Assembly (NCBI RefSeq): GCF_014196055.1
Contig: NZ_JACICY010000013.1
Location: 1 to 64,000, forward strand
Source of the DNA: Novosphingobium hassiacum
GTDB lineage: Bacteria > Pseudomonadota > Alphaproteobacteria > Sphingomonadales > Sphingomonadaceae
Direction: 5' to 3'
Length of the DNA stretch: 64,000 bases
Shown here: one piece after another, positions 57,934 to 64,000 of the stretch
Layout: each line of letters opens with the position of its first letter
Position numbering within the stretch: position 1 is the first letter of the stretch
Made by a program: the position numbers and the translations under genes
The notes under the pieces: model-generated
What the model saw: the letters and a program-made list of their open reading frames with translations, nothing else
What the model was told of the DNA's origin: nothing
Database searches by the model: none

Positions 57934-58785
57934 ATGACCATTCCTTCGATCTCAGGCGCGATCCGCGCGGCGATGTTGACCGCCGATCCAGCCGCAAAAG
58001 TCATGGCGACGCGCGACGTGTTTCGCCGGTGGCGGTCAGGCGCGTTGGACTTTTCCTTCGCCGCGACGATGCCCGATGTGCCTGCGCGCCCTGCCCTGCC
58101 CGAACTGCGTCATCCCGCCGCGATGCCGAAGCGCGGACGCGGCTCGGCGCATGGACGGATCGCGCTGCTCCACGCACTGGCGCATATCGAATTCGTGGCG
58201 ATCGACCTGGCCCTGGATGCCGCCGGGCGCTTCGGCGCAGAGATGGGCCGCGCGTTCGTCGACGACTGGCTGTCGGTCGCGGCTGACGAGGCTATGCATT
58301 TCGCGCTGCTGGCGCGGCGGCTGCGGACGCTCGGCAGTTTTTATGGCGCGATGCCCGCGCATGACGGATTGTGGGAAGCCGCGCGCGATACCGCGCACGA
58401 CGTGGCGGCGCGGCTGGCCATCGTGCCGATGGTACTGGAGGCGCGCGCTCTGGACGTAACCCCGGCGATGGTCACGCGGTTCGCGAGCCAGGGCGACGAG
58501 CGGACGGCGCGAATACTGCAACGAATCCTTGACGATGAAATCCGCCATGTGCGCTTCGGCACAAAGCATTTCGTCGCAATCTGTCAAAAGCGCCGAGAAT
58601 CGCCACCTGAGGCGTGGAAGACGCTGGTCGCACAGCACTTTGCGGGGTCCGTTAAGCCACCGTTCAACGACTCGGCGCGTCATCAAGCCGGTCTATCGCG
58701 CGAATTCATGGCGGGGGTTGCCACTGCGCAACACCCTGCACTACTCCCAAATCACGAGATGGCGGGGGGTTCCGACCATACTTGA
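57934..58785 (+). CDS. DUF455 ferritin-like protein
   Basis: A 283-residue protein of the DUF455 (ferritin-like di-iron, MiaE-related) family. A di-iron four-helix bundle is suggested by HGRIALLHALAHIEFVAIDLALD, SVAADEAMHFALLARRL, VLEARALDVTPAM and ILDDEIRHVRFGTKHF, where Glu and ExxH residues occur at the expected helix positions. The reaction is unknown; related enzymes hydroxylate modified tRNA. The ATG giving MTIPSIS is the first sensible start. Confidence 0.82.
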   Translation: MTIPSISGAIRAAMLTADPAAKVMATRDVFRRWRSGALDFSFAATMPDVPARPALPELRHPAAMPKRGRGSAHGRIALLHALAHIEFVAIDLALDAAGRFGAEMGRAFVDDWLSVAADEAMHFALLARRLRTLGSFYGAMPAHDGLWEAARDTAHDVAARLAIVPMVLEARALDVTPAMVTRFASQGDERTARILQRILDDEIRHVRFGTKHFVAICQKRRESPPEAWKTLVAQHFAGSVKPPFNDSARHQAGLSREFMAGVATAQHPALLPNHEMAGGSDHT

Positions 58786-58918
58786 AAATTCCCAAGGCGG
58801 CGGGTTTTTACCGGCCTTCCGCCATTGAACGGGTTCGCTCTGGGGGTCAGCGCGTACCGGTCAGGATGCCGCATACGGCACAGACCGGATCGCACATAAA
58901 AAGGTCGTACGGGTCTCA

Positions 58919-59632
58919 ATGTTGTTGAACGCCAAAACCTTCAAGACTGCTCTCGGTGCCTTCGCTGCCGTTGCCTTCTTCTCCTCCGCCGCTCCTGCGC
59001 TTGCCAACAGCGCCGCATCTGCCGACATCGCCGCCCCGCTTCGTGCGGCTGAAGCTGCGAAGTCGGGCATTTCCGCCGATCGCGGCGACGAGGAATTCCG
59101 CCGCCTGTTCGCCAACTGGCAGTCGCTCGACAACGGCATCCTGCCTTCGGCCAAGCCGGTCATCGCTCGCCGGGCTGGCGGCGTTTCGATCCCGTCGCTG
59201 GCGCCGGTTTCGGTTTCGCACCTGACCAGCGGTTATGGCATGCGCACGCACCCCGTGCTGGGCGGTCGCCGCGCGCACAAGGGCATCGACTTGGCCGCAG
59301 CCACCGGCACCCCAATCCGCGCCAGCGCAGACGGCGTCGTTGAAAAGGCCGACTGGTTCGGCGGCTACGGCCTGTTCGTGGAACTCGACCACGGCGGCGC
59401 GATGGAAACCCGCTACGGCCACATGTCGCGCGTTGCGGTTGCCGAAGGCCAGCAGGTCCGCAAGGGCGACATCATCGGCTACGTCGGCACGACCGGCCGC
59501 TCGACCGGCCCGCACCTCCATTACGAAGTCCGCGTGAACGGCGAAGCGGTGAACCCGGTTCCCTACATGCAGGGCAACGCCACGCTCTATGCCAGCAACG
59601 GCGAGGGCGGACGTGGTGGCCCCGAAGACTGA
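58919..59632 (+). CDS. periplasmic M23 metallopeptidase
   Basis: A 237-residue LytM-type endopeptidase or divisome regulator. A signal peptide ends near residue 29 (AAPALA). The M23 domain has SGYGMRTHPVLGGRRAHKGIDLAA with zinc ligands His120 and Asp124, the catalytic His168 in RYGHMS, and His199/His201 in GPHLHYEV. All ligands are present, so it should cut peptidoglycan cross-links. Residues 30-95 form a non-conserved stalk. A strong terminator follows. Confidence 0.9.
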   Translation: MLLNAKTFKTALGAFAAVAFFSSAAPALANSAASADIAAPLRAAEAAKSGISADRGDEEFRRLFANWQSLDNGILPSAKPVIARRAGGVSIPSLAPVSVSHLTSGYGMRTHPVLGGRRAHKGIDLAAATGTPIRASADGVVEKADWFGGYGLFVELDHGGAMETRYGHMSRVAVAEGQQVRKGDIIGYVGTTGRSTGPHLHYEVRVNGEAVNPVPYMQGNATLYASNGEGGRGGPED

Positions 59633-59673
59633 GGTCTTTCTAGAGATTGAAGTGCATCTTGGAGAGGATGCGG

Positions 59674-59704
59674 AAAAGGGCGCCGGTGAAGGCGCCCTTT
59701 TCTT
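59674..59704. terminator. bidirectional intrinsic terminator
   Basis: AAAAGGGCGCC and GGCGCCCTTTT form a perfect 11-base stem around a 6-base loop, with a T-rich tail on both strands. It separates the M23 gene from the convergent antiporter gene. Confidence 0.88.
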
Positions 59705-59821
59705 GTTGGGGTGTGGGTCATGTGCTGCAAATGGAGACCGGGCCCCGTTTCGGGCTGCTGAGCGCCCAAGTCCAACCAGGCTTCTTTACCGACGCCGGCC
59801 GCATGTTTGCCTCACCCTATA

Positions 59822-61462
59822 CTACTCCTCGGTACCGGCGCGACCACGGTCCGATACGCCCAACATGCGCGTTGCGATTTCCTGCACGCCCGTGACCACA
59901 TCGGAAACGCCCAGCCGTTTGAGGTGAGCAACTTCCGCATCCGAATGAGCGCGAGCAATCACCGGGATGTCCGGCTTGATCTTGCGCACATGCTGAAAGA
60001 TGGCGCCCGCTTCGAAGCCTTCCGGAATTGCGATAAGGAGTGCGCCCGCGTCTTCCAGCGCAGCCGCTTCGAGCACGCGGGTTTCGATGCCATTTCCTGC
60101 CAGGACCTTGTAACCCTTGGCTTCGGCTTCGCGGACCCGCTCGATGTCATCCTCGATGACGACGAATGCCTTGCCCTGAACCGCAAGCTCCTCGGCAATC
60201 GACCTTCCGACCCGCCCGTAGCCAATCACGATGACATGACCGGACACTTCAAGAATGGCCGGTACGTCCGGCGTCGCAGCACCTCGGCGTTGCCTGAAAA
60301 TCAGCGAAAAGATCAGCGGATTGGTGATGATCGAAATGATCGCTCCGGCAAGTATGAGATCGCGCGCTTCGGGTGGCAGAATTCCGAGGTCACTGCCCAG
60401 GGCAGCGAGAATGAACGAAAATTCGCCGATCTGCGCCAAGCTGGCCGCCACGGTCAAAGCCGTGCTTCCCGGGTAACCAAAGGCCCGAACGATGGCGAAC
60501 GCCGCCACGGACTTGCCGATTACGATGATCATTATGGTTGCCAGCAGCGGCAAAGGCTGTTCGATCACGACAGCAGGGTTGAACAACATCCCGACCGAAA
60601 CGAAGAACAGCACGGCAAACGCGTCGCGCAAGGGTAGTGTTTCTTCGGTCGCCCTTCTGCTGAGCGGGGTTTCGCCCAGGATCATGCCCGCAAAGAAGGC
60701 ACCGAGTGCGAACGACACGTCGAACGCATAGGCTGCGCCGAATGCCACGCCCAGGGCAATGGCAAGGACTGCCAAACGGAACAGTTCGCGGGAGCCGGTG
60801 TGCGCCACCCAGTGAAGCGCGGCCGGGATCGCACGCCGCCCGACCAGCAGCATGAGGACGACGAACGCCACGACCTTCAACAGCGTTATCGCAAGCGGAG
60901 CGACGAGTGCGGAGAAGCCGATGCCGCGATCGGCGCCATTGATGACCGTAGCGAAGACGGGGAGCATGACCAGCGCAAGGACCATGACCAGATCCTCGAC
61001 GATGAGCCAGCCCACCGCGATTCGCCCTTTTTCGGTTTCCACCAGTTTGCGACCCTGCAAGGCCCGCAACAGCACCACCGTACTTGCGACCGAAAGCGAC
61101 AGTCCGAAAACGAACCCGCCGAGCATGTTCCAATCCATCACCCATGCCAGTACCATGCCCATCATCGTGGCCACGACGATCTGGACGATGGCTCCGGGGA
61201 TGGCGATCCTGCGGACCGAGAGCAGGTCCTTGAGCGAGAAGTGCAGTCCCACCCCGAACATCAGGAGGATGACGCCGATTTCCGCGAGTTCATTGGCCAG
61301 CCCGGCGTCAGCGACAAAGCCGGGCGAATAAGGCCCGACGATCACCCCGGCCATGACATACCCCACGATCGGCGAGGCCTTGAGCCGATGGGCCAGCGCG
61401 CCCATCAGGAAAGCGAACACGACGCCTGCCACAATCGTGGCGATGAGTGGTGAATGATGCAT
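59822..61462 (-). CDS. CPA2-family cation:proton antiporter (YbaL/Kef-like)
   Basis: This 546-residue protein has about 12 membrane helices in the first 390 residues, with VGYVMAGVIVGPYSPG, FGVGLHFSLKDLL and AFFAGMILGETPLSRRA. It ends in an RCK/TrkA-N nucleotide-binding domain from about 405 (GHVIVIGYGRVGRSIAEELAVQG). It exchanges K+ or Na+ for protons at the inner membrane and may respond to NADH or glutathione adducts through the C-terminal domain. The ATG after an in-frame TTG is taken as start. Confidence 0.9.
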   Translation of the reverse strand: MHHSPLIATIVAGVVFAFLMGALAHRLKASPIVGYVMAGVIVGPYSPGFVADAGLANELAEIGVILLMFGVGLHFSLKDLLSVRRIAIPGAIVQIVVATMMGMVLAWVMDWNMLGGFVFGLSLSVASTVVLLRALQGRKLVETEKGRIAVGWLIVEDLVMVLALVMLPVFATVINGADRGIGFSALVAPLAITLLKVVAFVVLMLLVGRRAIPAALHWVAHTGSRELFRLAVLAIALGVAFGAAYAFDVSFALGAFFAGMILGETPLSRRATEETLPLRDAFAVLFFVSVGMLFNPAVVIEQPLPLLATIMIIVIGKSVAAFAIVRAFGYPGSTALTVAASLAQIGEFSFILAALGSDLGILPPEARDLILAGAIISIITNPLIFSLIFRQRRGAATPDVPAILEVSGHVIVIGYGRVGRSIAEELAVQGKAFVVIEDDIERVREAEAKGYKVLAGNGIETRVLEAAALEDAGALLIAIPEGFEAGAIFQHVRKIKPDIPVIARAHSDAEVAHLKRLGVSDVVTGVQEIATRMLGVSDRGRAGTEE

Positions 61463-61519
61463 CAAATTACCCAGTTTTCCGCCGGACCTGCCATTGTCGA
61501 GCGGGTCCGGCGGGTTTGC

Positions 61520-61624
61520 TTATTGTGCCATCGAGATTACGCTCAGGGCCAATGCAACGGCGCCGGCCATGCCGCTGAAAACAGCCACCTTGAACCAGCG
61601 AGGTCGTTTGTTTTTCCTGATCAT
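61520..61624 (-). CDS. 34-residue small membrane protein
   Basis: A CAGGAGAG ribosome site precedes an ATG for a 34-codon gene: a basic start (MIRKNKRPRWFK) and one hydrophobic segment (VAVFSGMAGAVALALSVIS). The gene lies about 60 bases upstream of the antiporter on the same strand. Such small single-helix proteins often act as membrane regulators, but no family is recognised. The strong ribosome site and clean topology argue that it is real. Confidence 0.55.
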   Translation of the reverse strand: MIRKNKRPRWFKVAVFSGMAGAVALALSVISMAQ

Positions 61625-61709
61625 CTGATCGCTCTCCTGCGAGCGCCGGCATCCGCCAATTCAGAGCGGAGTGACGCTGGTTAACCCACAGTCGCCAAGG
61701 CGACCCTGA

Positions 61710-62099
61710 TTATCCCAGAGCGACGGGAGGACCGCGCGGGTAAGCCTGACTGGCAATGGACAACGCAACATGACGCTGCGCAGCTAGCGCAAGCAGCATC
61801 AGCCCGGACATTGCCGGGACTGCCGGTAGCACCGGGAGGTTGAGACCGAAATACGGCGGAGAGCTTTGAAACAGCACAGGATCAATGTCGGGCTCAGCCC
61901 GCCTGATGGATTTGCCAGAGGTAGCGCGAACAGGTTCCGCACTGGCGTTGAGCGCGACGACCGTTGTGGACGGGCTGAATGCCGAACCGATCGACCGCGA
62001 TTGAGGCAGCCCCGTCGGCAATATTGCGCAGACGAGCACTTTAAGCACTGCCGCCCAGAGCATCAAAACAAACAGTCTGGGTCTGCTCGGCCCGGCCAC
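61710..62099 (-). CDS. DUF2946-like small membrane protein
   Basis: This 129-residue frame starts at a GTG with AAGGAG 9 bases upstream. It has a hydrophobic N-terminal segment (LFVLMLWAAVLKVLVCAILPTG), then a polar middle, and a C-terminal hydrophobic patch (VPAMSGLMLLALAAQRHVA) ending in AYPRGPP. The layout, including the terminal RGPP, recalls DUF2946 proteins, which are often linked to metal homeostasis. That family call is from memory of its appearance, so the function is open. Confidence 0.45.
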   Translation of the reverse strand: MAGPSRPRLFVLMLWAAVLKVLVCAILPTGLPQSRSIGSAFSPSTTVVALNASAEPVRATSGKSIRRAEPDIDPVLFQSSPPYFGLNLPVLPAVPAMSGLMLLALAAQRHVALSIASQAYPRGPPVALG

Positions 62100-62250
62100 G
62101 CTATTGCTCTCCTTTACGCCTCCAGTCTCAGACCCCTCTGGATTCAGCACAGCGCTTCTGATCGGCTCCACGAAAGGGATGCATGCCTTATACGACCAAT
62201 GCTTTGTTATACGGTCCGTTCCCGCAGGCGTCCCAGTCGATCCGGGGCGT

Positions 62251-62931
62251 TCAGCGCGCGAACCAGATGACGTGTCTTGCGCCCTTGCCGTTGGGGCGCG
62301 CTCTGACTTCGACTTCTTCGACCTCAAAACCGACGTGTTGCAGGCGCTGGACGAAGTTGGCGTCCTTGGCGGCGGACCAGATGGCGAGGATCCCCCCGGG
62401 GCGCAGGGCGGACTGGGCGGCGCGCAGGCCCCTGGTGGTGTAGAGCTGGTTGTTGGCATGACGGACAAGGCCATCGGGGCCGTTGTCGACATCGAGCAGG
62501 ATCGCGTCGTAGCCGGTGCCGCCGACGTTGAGGCCGTTGGCACGGATGACATCGGCGACGTCGGTCATGACCAGGCGGACGCGCGGATCTTCGAGACAAC
62601 CGGCGGCGACGTCTACCATCGGGCCGCGCGCCCACTGGATGATCTCGGGCACGAGTTCGGCGACGGTGACGTGGGCGCCCTCGGGCAGGCGTTTCAGCGC
62701 GGCGCGCAAAGTGAAGCCCATGCCGTAGCCGCCGATCAGCATGGCGGGGCGGCTGGCGTGGGCGATGCGGTCGGCGCTGAGGTTGGCGAGCGCGTCCTCG
62801 GAAGCGTGCATCCGCGTGCTCATCAGTTCGTTGCGATCGAGCACGATCATGAAATCGCGATCGTGGCGGTAGAGGCGCAGTTCCTCGCCGCCGGGGACGG
62901 GCGCGGTGCCAAGGAGTTCGCGTGCGATCAA
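62251..62931 (-). CDS. spermidine-synthase-like SAM-dependent methyltransferase fold protein
   Basis: A 226-residue Rossmann-type protein of the spermine/spermidine synthase family: ELMSTRMHASEDALANLS, AMLIGGYGMGFTLRAALKRLP (nucleotide-binding loop), HVTVAELVPEIIQWARGP, DVADVIR and YDAILLDVDNGPDGLV, then LRPGGILAIWSA (landmarks). The usual polyamine-site residues are not clear, so it may be a methyltransferase. It starts at a TTG after CCCGGAG with 8-base spacing, where the family's sequence begins. Confidence 0.78.
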   Translation of the reverse strand: MIARELLGTAPVPGGEELRLYRHDRDFMIVLDRNELMSTRMHASEDALANLSADRIAHASRPAMLIGGYGMGFTLRAALKRLPEGAHVTVAELVPEIIQWARGPMVDVAAGCLEDPRVRLVMTDVADVIRANGLNVGGTGYDAILLDVDNGPDGLVRHANNQLYTTRGLRAAQSALRPGGILAIWSAAKDANFVQRLQHVGFEVEEVEVRARPNGKGARHVIWFAR

Positions 62932-63060
62932 GGTGGTGCTCCGGGTAATGCGGGTTCGCTGCTGCCGTGGAGCATATCGCGGCGCTTGGGAAGGCCGCAA
63001 GGCGTGTGCGCGGGAACTGGACTCCGACGCTGACCGTTGCCGAGTAACGATACCGGGAGA

Positions 63061-63156
63061 ATGACGATGCGTACGATCCTGCTTGCGGCCAGCGCGGCAA
63101 GCAATGGCGTGATCTATGCAATCGACAAGGTGCTGCCGGTACCGGCGACCAAATAG
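63061..63156 (+). pseudogene. fasciclin-domain protein, C-terminal remnant
   Basis: A 31-codon frame with GGGAGA upstream ends in SNGVIYAIDKVLPVPATK, the characteristic last strand of a fasciclin (FAS1) domain. The rest of the domain (over 100 residues) is missing, so this is a tail left by a deletion. The small frame may still be translated by chance. Confidence 0.55.
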
Positions 63157-63267
63157 TCCTGCCCTCACTCGCCCGCGCCACCATGGGGCTTGCGTGTTTT
63201 AACTGATCGCTTAAGTTCTCTTGCAAACGGCGACCGCGAAGTCGTCGGTGACGAGAGGACGCTGCCG

Positions 63268-64000
63268 GTGCATTTCCACCCCAAGTACCATGCTGCGCGC
63301 AATCCGGACAAACCCGCGATCATCATGGGCGGCTCTGGCCGGGTGGTCAGTTATGCCGAGCTGGACGCGGCGTCCAACCGGTTTGCGCAGGCCATGCGCG
63401 CGCGCGGGCTCCGGATCGGCGATACGATCGCGCTGTGTCTGGAGAACACGGCAGACTTCTACATCGTGGCCTGGGGCGCGCAACGGGCCGGGCTGGTCTA
63501 TGTGGCGGTGTCGGGCCGATTGGCGCCGCGAGAGGCGGCCTATATCCTGCGCGACAGCGGGAGCCGGCTGGTGATCGGATCGGCCTATACGGCGGCACTG
63601 CTCGACGAGGTGGCGGCATTGGTGCCCGAAATCGAGCAGCTGCGTTTCGGCGGGACGCTCGAGGCCGAGCTGGCGGCTATGCCCGACACACCGATCGCGG
63701 ACGAGCGCGCAGGCGTGGACATGCTCTATTCGTCGGGCACGACCGGAAGCCCGAAGGGCGTGCGCATTCCGCTGCCCGAGGACCCGGAAATCGGCGCGGC
63801 GAATGCCTTGGTGGGTTTGGCTTCCACGGCGTTCGGGATAACCGGGGATGCGGTGTATCTGTCGCCCGCGCCGCTCTATCACGCCGCGCCATTGCGCTGG
63901 TCGATGACGGTCCACCGGCTTGGCGGGACCGTGGTGGTGATGGAGAAATTCGATCCCGAGCACGCGCTGGCTCTGATCGAGCGGTACAAGGTGACCGACA
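63268..64000 (+). CDS. AMP-dependent acyl-CoA synthetase, runs off window end
   Basis: From a GTG with GAGAGGA 9 bases upstream, an uninterrupted frame continues past the window edge. It is an ANL-superfamily ligase: PAIIMGGSGRVVSYAELDAAS, GLRIGDTIALCLENTADFYIVAWGAQRAGLVYV, and the phosphate loop MLYSSGTTGSPKGVRIPL at about residue 150 (landmarks). Such enzymes activate fatty or aromatic acids as acyl-CoA for degradation or lipid synthesis. About 244 residues are seen of an expected 500-550. Confidence 0.9.
   Translation, partial: MHFHPKYHAARNPDKPAIIMGGSGRVVSYAELDAASNRFAQAMRARGLRIGDTIALCLENTADFYIVAWGAQRAGLVYVAVSGRLAPREAAYILRDSGSRLVIGSAYTAALLDEVAALVPEIEQLRFGGTLEAELAAMPDTPIADERAGVDMLYSSGTTGSPKGVRIPLPEDPEIGAANALVGLASTAFGITGDAVYLSPAPLYHAAPLRWSMTVHRLGGTVVVMEKFDPEHALALIERYKVTD

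Overview
The window is a chromosomal segment of an alphaproteobacterium, most likely a sphingomonad (Sphingomonadaceae, perhaps Novosphingobium or a close relative). The evidence is high GC content, a complete RcGTA-type gene transfer agent cluster, sphingomonad-style intergenic palindromes, an OmpA protein with a polyproline linker, and alphaproteobacterial versions of housekeeping genes. No rRNA or intact tRNA gene was seen.

Positions 1-10,470 are accessory DNA. In order they hold: the 5' tip of an IS3-family transposase that appears to have cut off the start of an ImmA/IrrE peptidase gene; a PIN-domain protein; an SNase-type nuclease with a TPR-like partner; a two-domain protein (DUF6946/PD-(D/E)XK-like plus M15-like); a phage-type S24 repressor lacking both catalytic residues; an IS110-family transposase followed by a structured non-coding stretch; and a HipBA toxin-antitoxin pair with palindromic operators. 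A tRNA-Phe-like 3' end then precedes a decayed P4-type integrase, a fragment of a short-chain dehydrogenase and a truncated thioredoxin-2 gene, which together look like a recombination scar.

Positions 10,494-20,114 form one divergent sulfide/persulfide detoxification locus. The minus arm is rhodanese, RND periplasmic adaptor, RND pump and BigR-type ArsR repressor, with the broken trxC behind. The plus arm is sulfide:quinone oxidoreductase, a DUF2892 membrane protein, a TolC-type outer-membrane factor, a persulfide dioxygenase and a TauE/SafE exporter. An AT-rich inverted repeat in the shared promoter region is a candidate BigR operator. The unusual point is that a complete tripartite efflux pump is split across the two arms of a sulfur-detoxification regulon.

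Positions 21,976-35,988 are a gene transfer agent (GTA) cluster colinear with RcGTA g1-g15, from small terminase to megatron, followed by a DUF2793 protein and preceded by a good sigma70-type promoter. It has no integrase, replication or lysis genes. The g12-position protein carries a large N-terminal extension that looks like a TIM barrel, whereas the g15-position protein is short and lacks the TIM-barrel domain expected there. The g7 position holds only a 52-codon gene.

Positions 36,000-64,000 are mainly core genome: OmpA, Cu/Zn superoxide dismutase, queC, hslO, argF-argD, a double cold-shock-domain protein with a glycine-rich arm, a DUF442 phosphatase and fatty acid hydroxylase cluster, two divergent sets of nucleotide-sugar genes (wecB-wecC; a TviB-type dehydrogenase and a 4-epimerase), agmatine deiminase, glnE, a Bcp-type peroxiredoxin, a DUF455 ferritin-like protein, an M23 peptidase, a CPA2 antiporter, a spermidine-synthase-like methyltransferase and the start of an acyl-CoA synthetase that runs off the end. 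Gaps between these genes carry several families of palindromic repeats and three gene remnants.
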